64,000 nt of DNA, taken from NCBI RefSeq assembly GCF_001042905.1, contig NZ_JYLB01000003.1, positions 372,001 to 436,000 of the forward strand. Reading direction: 5' to 3'. Both the position numbers and the translations under genes were made by a program. This DNA comes from Pseudomonas lini (GTDB taxonomy: Bacteria; Pseudomonadota; Gammaproteobacteria; Pseudomonadales; Pseudomonadaceae). How positions within the stretch are numbered: position 1 is the stretch's first letter; each line of letters opens with the position of its first letter. Positions 8,251 through 16,691 of the stretch are shown in pieces. The notes under the pieces were generated by a model, which saw nothing but the letters and a program-made list of their open reading frames with translations, made no database searches and had not been told where the DNA came from.

Positions 8251-9299
8251 TGCCGGACTTCGATGCCAGTGAAGCCCTGCTGGAGCAGGTCAAGCAGGCG
8301 CGGGAAAACGCCACGCCGCTGCGCATTCAGGGCGGTAACACCAAGGCGTTTCTTGGCCGTGAAGTGGCCGGAGAAATACTCGACACCCGCGCCCATCGCG
8401 GCATCGTCAGCTACGACCCGACGGAACTGGTGATCAGCGTTCGCGCCGGCACGCCGCTGAGCGAACTGTTTGCCGCACTGGACGCAGCGGGGCAAATGCT
8501 GCCCTGCGAGCCACCGTCGTTCGGCGAAGGCGCCACTGTTGGCGGGATGATCGCCGCGGGACTGTCCGGGCCGCGGCGCCCGTGGTCCGGTTCGGTGCGG
8601 GATTTTGTCCTCGGTACCCGGGTGATCAGCGGCCTCGGCACCCACCTGCGCTTCGGCGGTGAAGTGATGAAAAACGTCGCCGGCTACGACCTCTCGCGCC
8701 TGATGGTGGGCAGTTATGGCTGCCTCGGGGTGCTGACCGAAGTCTCGCTCAAAGTGCTGCCCAAACCCCGGCAATGCTTGAGCATCAGCCTGGACATCGA
8801 CTGCGCCCGCGCCTTGGCCAATCTGGCGCAATGGGGCCAGCAACCGCTGCCCATCAGCGCCGCCAGCTACGACGGTCAGCGTTTGTATCTGCGACTGGAA
8901 GGCGGCGAAGGTTCGGTCACGGCCGCCCATCAACGGCTCGGCGGCGAACCCTTGGACTCCGGTTATTGGGCCGACCTGAACGAACAACGACTAGACTTTT
9001 TTAATGAGGGCTTGGCGCTGTGGCGCTTGTCATTGCCCAACAACCTCGGGCCTTTGGACTTGCCCGGTGAGCAACTGATCGACTGGGGCGGCGCGCAACG
9101 CTGGTTGAAATCCGCGGCCGACGACATTCAGTCGCGAGCCCTTGAACTCGGCGGCCACGCCACCTGTTTCAGCCATGGCGTCAGCGAAACGCCATTTCAG
9201 CCGCTGCCCCCGGCACTGCTGCGCTATCACCGGCAACTCAAGGCGCAACTGGACCCGCAAGGGCTGTTCAACCCTGGGCGGATGTACGCGGACCTTTAG
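8250..9299 (+). CDS. glcE: Glycolate oxidase subunit, FAD-binding
   Basis: A 349-residue protein with a single PCMH-type FAD-binding domain: LRIQGGNTKAFLGR near residue 25-40, then GATVGGMIAAGLSGPRRPW and DFVLGTRVISG. The C-terminal end PQGLFNPGRMY is shared with GlcD-like proteins. It is the second flavin-binding component of the GlcDEF complex. Translation is likely coupled to glcD by the one-base overlap; glcF begins two bases after its stop. Confidence 0.93.
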   Translation: MPDFDASEALLEQVKQARENATPLRIQGGNTKAFLGREVAGEILDTRAHRGIVSYDPTELVISVRAGTPLSELFAALDAAGQMLPCEPPSFGEGATVGGMIAAGLSGPRRPWSGSVRDFVLGTRVISGLGTHLRFGGEVMKNVAGYDLSRLMVGSYGCLGVLTEVSLKVLPKPRQCLSISLDIDCARALANLAQWGQQPLPISAASYDGQRLYLRLEGGEGSVTAAHQRLGGEPLDSGYWADLNEQRLDFFNEGLALWRLSLPNNLGPLDLPGEQLIDWGGAQRWLKSAADDIQSRALELGGHATCFSHGVSETPFQPLPPALLRYHRQLKAQLDPQGLFNPGRMYADL

Positions 9300-9300
9300 C

Positions 9301-10518
9301 ATGCAAACCAATCTCAGCGAACAGTCCAAACTACTGCCCCGCGCCGAAGAAGCGGACAAGATTCTGCGCACCTGTGTGCATTGCGGGTTCTGCAACGCGA
9401 CGTGCCCAACCTATCAACTGCTGGGCGACGAACTGGACGGGCCGCGCGGGCGCATCTACCTGATCAAGCAAGTGCTCGAAGGCGCCCCCGCCACGGCCAA
9501 AGCCCAGTTGCACCTGGATCGCTGCCTGACCTGCCGCAACTGCGAAACCACCTGCCCGTCCGGGGTGGATTATCACAACTTGCTGGACATTGGCCGCGCC
9601 GTGATCGATAAAGCGGTGCCGCGCCCGGCCAGTCAGCGACTGTTGCGCCAAGGGTTGCGGGGATTGGCGCCGAATCCGAATCTGTTCAGGACTTTGCTGC
9701 AAATCGGCGCCACATTCCGGCCGTTGCTGCCAGGGGGCGTTGCGGCGAAGTTGCCCCACGACCTCCCCGCCACGGGCGAGCGCCCTGTCCCTCGGCATGC
9801 TCGCCGGGTGCTGATGCTCGAAGGCTGCGTGCAACCTGGTCTGTCGCCGAACACCAATGCCGCGACCGCGCGGGTGCTGGATCGGCTGGGGATCAGCGTG
9901 ATCCCGGCGTCAGACGCTGGCTGTTGCGGCGCGTTGGACTATCACCTCGACGCCCAAGCCATGGGCCTGGACCGCGCCCGACGCAACATCGACGCTTGGT
10001 GGCCGCACCTGGAAAACGGCGCCGAAGCCATCGTGCAAACCGCCAGCGGCTGCGGCGCCTTCATCAAGGATTACGGGCATCTGCTGGAGCGCGACCCGGT
10101 CTATGCGGCCAAAGCCCAGCGGGTCAGCGAATTGGCGCTGGACCTGGTGCAAGTGCTGGCCGATGAACCTTTGGAACGGGTTTGCGCAGCCACCGACCAG
10201 CGGATCGCCTTCCATTGCCCCTGCACCTTGCAGCACGCCCAAAAACTCGGCGGCGCGGTAGAAGCCGTGCTGACGCGGTTGGGCTTCAATCTCACGGCGG
10301 TACCCGACAGTCATTTGTGTTGTGGCTCGGCCGGTACCTACTCGATCACCCAACCGGAACTGGCGCGGCAACTGCGCGACAACAAACTCAACGCCCTGGA
10401 AAGCGGCCACCCCGAGATCATCGCCACCGCCAACATCGGCTGTCAGAGCCATCTCAACAGCGCCGGACGAACGCCAGTCAGGCACTGGATCGAATTGGTG
10501 GACCACGTGCTGCGCTGA
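9301..10518 (+). CDS. glcF: Glycolate oxidase iron-sulfur subunit
   Basis: The start chosen is ATG 9301 (MQTNLSEQSKLLPRAEEA), immediately after glcE; the longer open frame runs through glcE in another phase. The 405-residue product has two 4Fe-4S motifs near the N terminus, CVHCGFCNATCP and CLTCRNCETTCPSG, then two cysteine-rich CCG-type domains (DAGCCGALDYH and HLCCGSAGTY). It passes electrons from the flavin subunits GlcDE to the quinone pool. It is the last gene of the glc operon in this window. Confidence 0.95.
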   Translation: MQTNLSEQSKLLPRAEEADKILRTCVHCGFCNATCPTYQLLGDELDGPRGRIYLIKQVLEGAPATAKAQLHLDRCLTCRNCETTCPSGVDYHNLLDIGRAVIDKAVPRPASQRLLRQGLRGLAPNPNLFRTLLQIGATFRPLLPGGVAAKLPHDLPATGERPVPRHARRVLMLEGCVQPGLSPNTNAATARVLDRLGISVIPASDAGCCGALDYHLDAQAMGLDRARRNIDAWWPHLENGAEAIVQTASGCGAFIKDYGHLLERDPVYAAKAQRVSELALDLVQVLADEPLERVCAATDQRIAFHCPCTLQHAQKLGGAVEAVLTRLGFNLTAVPDSHLCCGSAGTYSITQPELARQLRDNKLNALESGHPEIIATANIGCQSHLNSAGRTPVRHWIELVDHVLR

Positions 10519-10587
10519 CTGAGCACTCCTGCGTTGCAAGAACAGTCCTTGGCAGAATGAAGTTCGTCAGAAACTTCGTTTGTCGGC

Positions 10588-10610
10588 GCCGCCGAAGGCT
10601 GCGATCTTTT
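10588..10610. repeat. Solitary REP half-element
   Basis: The stretch reads GCCGCCGAAGGCTGCGATCT and continues TTT, matching one arm of the neighbouring REP pairs with no inverted partner nearby. It lies in the 128-nt gap between glcF and hglS. Confidence 0.6.
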
Positions 10611-10646
10611 CCGGCATCCGTTACGTCACTGCGCCAGGAAATTTTC

Positions 10647-12038
10647 ATGAGCCATCCGAACTTCGTCAGCCCTGACCTGATCCGCCAACGCTTCTCCAAA
10701 GCGATGTCCGACATGTACCGCGAAGAAGTGCCGCTGTACGGCGCGCTGATGGAACTGGTGGAACAGACCAACCGCCACGTGCTGGACAGCGATCCGCAAA
10801 TCGCCCGACAGCTGCACAGCACCGGCGAGATCCAGCGGCTGGACCTGGAACGCCATGGTGCGATCCGCGTCGGCACCGCCGCTGAACTGGCGACCCTCGC
10901 CCGCCTGTTTGCGGTGATGGGCATGCAGCCGGTGGGCTATTACGACCTGACCCCGGCCGGCGTGCCGGTGCATTCCACCGCGTTCCGTGCCGTGCATGAG
11001 GCGGCATTGCAGGTCAGCCCGTTCCGGGTGTTCACCTCGCTGCTGCGCCTGGAACTGATCGAAGACGCCGAATTGCGGGCCTTTGCCCAGTCGGTGCTGG
11101 ACACGCGCTCGATCTTCACCCCGGCGGCATTGGCCCTCATTGAGCGCGCTGAAACCCAGGGTGGCCTGACCGAATACGAGACGCAGGACTTTGTCGCACA
11201 AGCCCTGGAAACCTTCCGCTGGCACCACAGCGCCACCGTCACCGCTGAGCAGTATCAGCAACTCAGCGCCCAGCATCGACTGATCGCCGACGTGGTGGCG
11301 TTCAAGGGCCCGCACATCAACCACCTGACACCACGCACCCTGGACATCGACATTGTGCAGGCGCAAATGCCCGCCCATGGCATCACCCCCAAAGCGGTGA
11401 TCGAAGGCCCGCCCCGCCGCCAATGCCCGATCCTGCTGCGCCAAACCAGCTTCAAGGCGCTGGACGAGCCCATCACCTTCACCGATCAAGCCCAGACCCG
11501 TGGCAGCCATAGCGCCCGTTTCGGTGAAATCGAGCAACGCGGCGCGGCGCTCACCCCCAAAGGCCGGGCGCTTTACGACCGCTTGCTCAACGCCGCACGG
11601 GATGAACTGAAGGATTTCCCCAACGAAGCCAATGCCGCACGCTACAACGCGCTAATGACGCAGCACTTCGGCGAATTCCCTGACACCGTCGAGGAAATGC
11701 GCCAACAGGAACTGGCGTACTTTCGCTACTTCGTGACGGAAAAAGGCCTGGCGGCAGATGGGCTGAAAGGCGCGTCGCTGGAGGATTTGCTCAAAGGCGG
11801 CTATGTGCGGGTTGAACCGCTGGTGTACGAAGACTTTTTGCCAGTCAGCGCGGCTGGGATTTTTCAGTCGAATTTGGGGGATGCGGCGCAAACCCACTAT
11901 GGCGTGCACTCGAACCAACAGGCGTTCGAAAAGGCCTTGGGAAGGTCGACGATTGATGAACTGGGGTTGTATGCCGAGACGCAGCGGCGGTCGATCGAGG
12001 AGTGTATTGCAGCACTGGGTTTGAACGTTTCCGAATAG
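10647..12038 (+). CDS. hglS: 2-oxoadipate dioxygenase/decarboxylase (VOC superfamily, DUF1338)
   Basis: The start is ATG 10647, with AGGAA six bases upstream; the frame is open much further left but only overlaps glcF. The 463-residue product matches the YdcJ/HglS family. Residues reported as essential in the P. putida enzyme fall at the same numbers here: His70 and Arg74 (LERHGAIR), His226 (GPHINH) and Glu294 (RFGE). The enzyme is Fe(II)-dependent and turns 2-oxoadipate into D-2-hydroxyglutarate in D-lysine/aminoadipate catabolism in the cytoplasm. It appears to be a single-gene unit between glcF and a REP pair. Confidence 0.92.
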   Translation: MSHPNFVSPDLIRQRFSKAMSDMYREEVPLYGALMELVEQTNRHVLDSDPQIARQLHSTGEIQRLDLERHGAIRVGTAAELATLARLFAVMGMQPVGYYDLTPAGVPVHSTAFRAVHEAALQVSPFRVFTSLLRLELIEDAELRAFAQSVLDTRSIFTPAALALIERAETQGGLTEYETQDFVAQALETFRWHHSATVTAEQYQQLSAQHRLIADVVAFKGPHINHLTPRTLDIDIVQAQMPAHGITPKAVIEGPPRRQCPILLRQTSFKALDEPITFTDQAQTRGSHSARFGEIEQRGAALTPKGRALYDRLLNAARDELKDFPNEANAARYNALMTQHFGEFPDTVEEMRQQELAYFRYFVTEKGLAADGLKGASLEDLLKGGYVRVEPLVYEDFLPVSAAGIFQSNLGDAAQTHYGVHSNQQAFEKALGRSTIDELGLYAETQRRSIEECIAALGLNVSE

Positions 12039-12053
12039 ACGTGATGGCCGCAA

Positions 12054-12191
12054 AAAAGATCGCAGGCTCCGCCAGCTCCTACGGGGGCTGGGTACACCCG
12101 TTGCATCGCGGTTGCACAAAGGGATTGGGGCACCCGTTGCATCGCGGTTGCACACGCTCGAGGTAGGAGCTGCCGCAGGCTGCGATCTTTT
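12054..12191. repeat. REP inverted pair enclosing a 24-nt direct repeat
   Basis: Left arm 12054-12082 and right arm 12163-12191 are imperfect REP partners (the left reads GCAGGCTCCGCCAGCTCCTA). Between them lies a perfect 24-nt direct repeat at 12095-12118 and 12131-12154, starting CACCCGTTGCATCGCGGTTG. The element separates convergent hglS and the DJ-1 family gene. Confidence 0.85.
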
Positions 12192-12195
12192 GATC

Positions 12196-12873
12196 TTACT
12201 CCAGCTTCGCCAACAAAGCCTTGGCGACCGCTTCCGACGAGGCCGGGTTCTGACCGGTCAGCAACAGACCATCCGCGATCACGTAACTCGCCCAGTCATC
12301 TGCCTTGGAGTAAAGGCCACCATTGGCCTTGAGCATGTCTTCCACCAAAAACGGCACAACATCCGTCAACTGCACAGCAGCTTCCTCGGAATTGGTGAAG
12401 CCTGTCACCCGCTTGCCTTTGACCAACGGCTGGCCGTCCGCATCCTTGACGTGGCGCAACACCCCCGGCGCATGACAAACAGCCGCAACCGGTTTGCCCG
12501 CGTTGTAGAGCGCCTCGATCAGCGCAATTGAAAAGGTGTCTTCAGCCAGATCCCACAACGGGCCATGCCCGCCTGGATAGAAAACAGCGTCATAGTCCTC
12601 GGCCCTCACGGTGTTCAGCACCCCGGTAGACGCCAATGCGGACTGGGCAGCGGAATCCTTGTGAAAGCGATCGGTGGCCGCGGTTTGCGCGTCGGGCTCA
12701 TCACTCTTGGGGTCCAGCGGTGGCTGGCCGCCCTTGGGTGAGACCAGGGTCAGCTGCGCGCCAGCGTCCTTGAAGGTGTAATACGGTGCGGCGAATTCTT
12801 CGAGCCAGAAGCCGGTTTTCTTACCGGTGTCACCCAATTGATCGTGGGACGTTAAAACCATCAGGATTTTCAT
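12196..12873 (-). CDS. DJ-1/PfpI family protein (Hsp31-like)
   Basis: A 225-residue type 1 glutamine amidotransferase-like protein. The nucleophile elbow AAVCHAPGVL places the reactive cysteine at 133 and its partner His at 134, with the conserved acidic residue in FWLEEFAAPYY near 25. YPGGHGPLWDL is the family glycine-rich loop. Relatives act as glyoxalase III, deglycase or stress chaperones; which applies here is not determined. Cytoplasmic, no signal peptide. It is read away from the type VI island and its start region faces the hcp control region. Confidence 0.85.
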   Translation of the reverse strand: MKILMVLTSHDQLGDTGKKTGFWLEEFAAPYYTFKDAGAQLTLVSPKGGQPPLDPKSDEPDAQTAATDRFHKDSAAQSALASTGVLNTVRAEDYDAVFYPGGHGPLWDLAEDTFSIALIEALYNAGKPVAAVCHAPGVLRHVKDADGQPLVKGKRVTGFTNSEEAAVQLTDVVPFLVEDMLKANGGLYSKADDWASYVIADGLLLTGQNPASSEAVAKALLAKLE

Positions 12874-12984
12874 GTCGTTCTCCAGTCGATGTCAGGGTTA
12901 TTCAGTGATCTCGGCGCTGGGTTTGACCATCGGACAGCGCTGTTCGTTGCGCCCATTGTCGGGGGTGACGGCTCATGGCCTTGA

Positions 12985-13106
12985 TGCGCAAGAAGTTGCG
13001 CAACTATGTCGGGGAAAAGTCCCCCAGCGACGCTGGACGCCAGGTTTATCAAGCCCTCCAGCCAAGTGCGCAAGAAGTTGCGCACCACTGCGCAACTTCT
13101 TGCGCA
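12985..13106. promoter_or_regulatory. Three 18-nt near-palindromes upstream of hcp (candidate enhancer sites)
   Basis: The sequence TGCGCAAGAAGTTGCGCA occurs at 12985-13002 and 13067-13084, and its reverse complement at 13089-13106. Each copy is itself a TGCGCAA/TTGCGCA inverted repeat around GAAG. Copies two and three are head to head and form a perfect 19-bp stem with a 4-nt loop (13066-13107), followed by a short T run. They lie about 110-220 nt upstream of the sigma-54-type promoter, the usual range for an enhancer-binding activator. The rest of the 401-nt gap between the DJ-1 gene and hcp holds no supported gene. Confidence 0.55.
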
Positions 13107-13191
13107 CTTTTTCAGCTGATCTTTGCCAAAAACCTCTCCGGCGTTTGAAAAATTACCTCAACCATCTGATTTATATAGCGTTAATCATTTC

Positions 13192-13207
13192 TGGCACGGT
13201 CCTTGAT
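13192..13207 (+). promoter_or_regulatory. Sigma-54-type promoter of hcp
   Basis: TGGCACGGTCCTTGAT matches the -24/-12 consensus TGGCACG-N4-TTGCW with correct spacing; the only miss is A for C in the -12 element. Transcription would start near 13218, giving a leader of about 57 nt with AAGGAG at 13261-13266 before the hcp ATG. RpoN control of hcp genes is established in several type VI systems. Confidence 0.6.
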
Positions 13208-13274
13208 AACAGTCAGGCACCCACCGGGCGATACCGCCTCCCGGGCACCCTAACTTTTAGCAAGGAGCACATCC

Positions 13275-13790
13275 ATGGCTACACCAGCGTACATGTCCGT
13301 TACTGGCGAGAAACAAGGCCTGATCACTGCCGGCGCGTTCACCGCCGACTCGGTTGGCAACACCTACCAGGAAGGTCACGAAGACCAGGTCATGGTTCAG
13401 GCTTTCAGCCACGACGTGATCATCCCGCGCGACCCACAGTCCGGCCAACCGACCGGTCAGCGTGTACACAAGCCAGTCGTGATCACCAAGGTCTACGACA
13501 AGTCCTCGCCACTGCTGCAAGCGGCGCTGACCTCCGGCGAGCGCATGAGCGAAATCGTTATCCAGTGGTACCGCACTTCGGCTCAAGGCACCCAAGAGCA
13601 TTACTACACCACCAAACTGGAAGACGCGATCATCGTCGCCATCAACAACAAAATGCACAACTGCCAGGATCCGTCGAACTCGCACTTCACGCACCTGGAA
13701 GAAGTGCAATTCACCTACCGCAAAATCACCTGGACCCACGAAGTATCCGGTACTTCGGGTTCCGATGACTGGCGTGTTCCAGTCGCTTAA
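13275..13790 (+). CDS. hcp: Type VI secretion tube protein Hcp
   Basis: A 171-residue Hcp-family protein. Family blocks include PAYMSVTGEKQGLI at the start, SHDVIIPRDPQSGQPTGQR, KSSPLLQAAL and HYYTTKLEDAIIVAI. Hcp hexamers stack into the tube expelled by the contractile sheath and may carry small effectors. There is no C-terminal extension, so this is a structural or carrier Hcp rather than a fused effector. It is the first gene of the island and is preceded by a strong ribosome site (AAGGAG). Confidence 0.95.
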   Translation: MATPAYMSVTGEKQGLITAGAFTADSVGNTYQEGHEDQVMVQAFSHDVIIPRDPQSGQPTGQRVHKPVVITKVYDKSSPLLQAALTSGERMSEIVIQWYRTSAQGTQEHYYTTKLEDAIIVAINNKMHNCQDPSNSHFTHLEEVQFTYRKITWTHEVSGTSGSDDWRVPVA

Positions 13791-13810
13791 TCGCGGCTGA
13801 CGGTTCCAAA

Positions 13811-13835
13811 CATCGGCCAGCTCTGCTGGTCGATG
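13811..13835 (+). other. RNA hairpin between hcp and vgrG
   Basis: CATCGGCCAGC-TCT-GCTGGTCGATG can fold into an 11-bp stem (one G-T pair) with a 3-nt loop. There is no U tract, so it is more likely a partial terminator or an mRNA-stabilising 3' structure for hcp than a full terminator. Confidence 0.45.
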
Positions 13836-13921
13836 TCATTTGCGTCTTCCAAGAATTTTCGCGTCCGCAAGCGCCCGTTTGGGTGTCGGCGTGCGCCGCA
13901 GCACTGCACGAGGAACAAGGG

Positions 13922-15964
13922 ATGTTCGCGCCGGCCAATCAGACTCACTTTGCCCTGACTGTCGAAGGTCTGGAAAACGATCTCCAGGTCCTTGGCCTGC
14001 AAGGTCGGGAAGCCATCAGCCAGCCTTTTGTATTTGAGGTGGAGCTGGTCAGTGAACAGCCGTCCCTGGACCTCGAGACCCTGCTGCACAAACCGGCCTT
14101 TTTGCAGCTCTCGCCGGATGGCAGCGGCATCCATGGCCAGATCTATCGCGCCGCCCAAGGCGATTCGGGCAAACGCCTGACCCGCTACGCGGTGACGCTG
14201 CGTCCGCAGCTGTCCTACCTGGCGCACCGCATCAACCAACGCATCTTCCAGAACCTCTCCGTACCGAAAATCATCGGCAGCGTCCTCGAAGAGCACGGCA
14301 TCCAGAGCAATGCCTACGCATTCAAGGTCGGGGCGATTTATCCCGAGCGCATTTATTGCGTTCAGTACGATGAATCGGACCTGCAGTTCATCCAGCGCCT
14401 GTGCGAGGAAGAAGGTATCCACTACCACTTCCAGCACAGCGCCACGGCCCACAAGCTGGTGTTCGGCGATGACCAGACGGTGTTCCCGAAACTCGCGCCC
14501 GTGGCCTATCAGCAAGACTCCGGCATGGTCGCCAACGACCCGGTGATCAAGCGCTTCGACCTGCGCCTGGAAACCCGCACCAGCCGCACCACCCGCCGCG
14601 ACTACGACTTCGAAAAACCGCGCCTGACGCTGGAAAGCGAAAACCGTGGCGACGCCCTGCCCGACCTCGAAGACTACGACTACCCCGGCCGCTTCATCGA
14701 CCGCGAACGCGGCAAGCACCTGGCCAAACGCGCCCTAGAGCGTCACCGTAGCGACTTCCAGCTCGCCGAAGGCAAAAGCGATCAGCCGTTGCTGGTCAGC
14801 GGCCACTTCCTGGCGCTGACCCAACACCCGAAAGCCAAATGGAACGACCTGTGGCTGCTCACCGAAATCCTCCACGAAGGCAAACAGCCGCAAGTGCTGG
14901 AAGAGTCGGTCACCAGCAACACGACCCAGCTCAAGGACGATTTCCACCAGGGCTACCGCAACCGCTTCCAGGCCACTCCCTGGGACGTACCGAACCGCCC
15001 GCCGCTGAACCACCCCAAACCACGGATCCTCGGCAGCCAGAGCGCCGTGGTCACCGGGCCCAAAGGTGAAGAAATCCACTGCGACCAGTACGGCCGCGTC
15101 AAAGTGCAATTCCACTGGGACCGCGAAGGCCAGGCCGACGACAAGACCAGCTGCTGGCTGCGCGTCTCCTCCGCCTGGGCCGGCGCCCATTACGGCGGCA
15201 TCGCCATCCCACGGATCGGCATGGAAGTGCTGGTCAGCTTCCTCGAAGGCGACCCCGACCAACCGCTGATCAGCGGCTGCCTGTACCACAAGGAAAACGT
15301 CGTCCCGTACGCCCTGCCGGCGAACAAAACCCGCAGCACATTCAAGACCCTGAGTTCTCCGGGCGGCGGCGGTTTCAACGAACTGCGCATCGAAGACAAA
15401 AAAGGTCAGGAACAGATCTTCCTGCACGCCCAGCGCGACTGGGACGAAAACGTCGAACACGACCAGAAAATCCGCGTCGGCAACGAACGCCACGACACCG
15501 TCGAGAAAAACAGCTACAGCGAATTCAAGGCCGAAGAACACCACACCGTCTACGCCGACCGCAAAGTCGAAACCCGCGCCAACGACCACCTCACAGTGGG
15601 CGTCAACCAGCACATAAAGGTCGGCACCGGCCAATTCATCGAAGCCGGCCAGGAAATCCACCTGAGCAGCGGCATGAAAGTCGTGCTCGAAGCCGGCAGC
15701 GAACTGACCCTCAAGGGCGGCGGCAGCTTCATCAAGATCGACGCCAGCGGCGTGACGCTAAGTGGGCCGGTGATCAACATGAACTCCGGCGGCAGCCCCG
15801 GCAGCGGGACCGGAGCGGCGCCGTTGATGCCTGGGGCGTTGAAACAGGCTGATGCGGATAAGGCTGGCGCGGTTCTGAGCCCGGCGCAGATCAATACGCT
15901 GAAACGCAATGCGCCGTTCTGTGAAGAGTGCGAGAAATGCAAGGCAGGTGCCTGTGCGATCTGA
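13922..15964 (+). CDS. vgrG: Type VI secretion spike protein VgrG (TssI)
   Basis: The start is ATG 13922 (MFAPANQTHFALTVEGLEN), with AGGAACAAGG just upstream; an ATG 39 nt earlier lacks a site. The 680-residue product has the gp27-like part (QPFVFEVELVSEQ, YPERIYCVQYDESDLQFIQRL), the gp5-like OB fold (DQYGRVKVQFHWDREG, SSAWAGAHYGG, RIGMEVLVSFLEGDPDQP), then the triplex beta-helix/DUF2345-like tail (LSSGMKVVLEAGSELTLKGG). The last 16 residues are cysteine-rich (CEECEKCKAGAC). The protein tips the Hcp tube and carries cargo. The following gene overlaps it and encodes an adaptor, so the cargo is probably the Rhs proteins. Confidence 0.95.
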   Translation: MFAPANQTHFALTVEGLENDLQVLGLQGREAISQPFVFEVELVSEQPSLDLETLLHKPAFLQLSPDGSGIHGQIYRAAQGDSGKRLTRYAVTLRPQLSYLAHRINQRIFQNLSVPKIIGSVLEEHGIQSNAYAFKVGAIYPERIYCVQYDESDLQFIQRLCEEEGIHYHFQHSATAHKLVFGDDQTVFPKLAPVAYQQDSGMVANDPVIKRFDLRLETRTSRTTRRDYDFEKPRLTLESENRGDALPDLEDYDYPGRFIDRERGKHLAKRALERHRSDFQLAEGKSDQPLLVSGHFLALTQHPKAKWNDLWLLTEILHEGKQPQVLEESVTSNTTQLKDDFHQGYRNRFQATPWDVPNRPPLNHPKPRILGSQSAVVTGPKGEEIHCDQYGRVKVQFHWDREGQADDKTSCWLRVSSAWAGAHYGGIAIPRIGMEVLVSFLEGDPDQPLISGCLYHKENVVPYALPANKTRSTFKTLSSPGGGGFNELRIEDKKGQEQIFLHAQRDWDENVEHDQKIRVGNERHDTVEKNSYSEFKAEEHHTVYADRKVETRANDHLTVGVNQHIKVGTGQFIEAGQEIHLSSGMKVVLEAGSELTLKGGGSFIKIDASGVTLSGPVINMNSGGSPGSGTGAAPLMPGALKQADADKAGAVLSPAQINTLKRNAPFCEECEKCKAGACAI

Positions 15965-16691
15965 TCTGTTGACTCCTCAAGCGTGGTTGGCTGAACGGCC
16001 GGTGCAGACGGGCGAGCGTTTGTACTTGATCGTTAGCGCGGCCAGCAATGCCGAAGCGCTCAAGACGCTTTATCTAAATGAACCGACAACCCAGGCGATC
16101 CCGATCTGGGGCGGTACACCCTATGCGGGTTGGCAGCCAGTGATGCCATACCTCACCGAGTTGAAACCCAACTCAAGCTTCCTGTCATGGATTGCCGAAA
16201 CCGACGCCCTCGATTGGGGGTGGCTGGCCGTTTCCAGGAGCGAATCGAACGTGGTGTTCGAACATCTGCGTAGCCTCACTCAGGTTCGGATGCCGGATGG
16301 GACTGAAGTGTTTTTCCGGTTCTGGGATGGGCGGCATATCTATCCGATTCTGGAAGGGTTGGGTGATGCGGCAGGTGAAGTGCTCCCGGTGTTTGACCGG
16401 TATTTGATTAACGGGAAGCGACTGGAGGTTGGGCCGCGGGTTGTGCCGCCACCGAAGGATTGGCCGTGGTGGGAAGTGCCACAGACATTGCTCGATGGCT
16501 TGGCCAAGAAAAACCCGTCAACCCTGATTGGCAACTTGATGCAATGGCTGGAAGAGGAACGTCCAGACATCTACGCCGCTTACCCCGAGAGCAATTTAAA
16601 GCTGAAGATCGCACGTTTCGTGCGCCGGCCCGACGCTCCGCAAAACCTGAATGAAGCACTGTTAAACCACCTGATTTTGGAGCAAGGCTGA
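15954..16691 (+). CDS. DUF4123 effector adaptor (Tap/TEC type)
   Basis: The start taken is GTG 15954, overlapping the vgrG end by 11 nt, because it makes the product (245 residues) align end to end with the paralogue at 23300, also a GTG start; AAGG lies about ten bases upstream. The DUF4123 blocks are GERLYLIVSAASNAEALKTL at 20-40, WGGTPYAGWQPVMPYL, WGWLAVSRS, and FFRFWDGRHIYPIL. Proteins of this family bind an effector and load it on VgrG in the cytoplasm and are not usually secreted. Position between vgrG and rhs, with one-base overlap to rhs, fits that role. Confidence 0.9.
   Translation: MRSDLLTPQAWLAERPVQTGERLYLIVSAASNAEALKTLYLNEPTTQAIPIWGGTPYAGWQPVMPYLTELKPNSSFLSWIAETDALDWGWLAVSRSESNVVFEHLRSLTQVRMPDGTEVFFRFWDGRHIYPILEGLGDAAGEVLPVFDRYLINGKRLEVGPRVVPPPKDWPWWEVPQTLLDGLAKKNPSTLIGNLMQWLEEERPDIYAAYPESNLKLKIARFVRRPDAPQNLNEALLNHLILEQG

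Noticed and set aside
13066..13112. The 19-bp-stem hairpin followed by T residues as a rho-independent terminator
   Set aside because: There is no plus-strand gene upstream for it to end, since the DJ-1 gene reads away, and a third copy of the same palindrome stands alone at 12985. A regulator site explains it better, though termination of read-through is not excluded.
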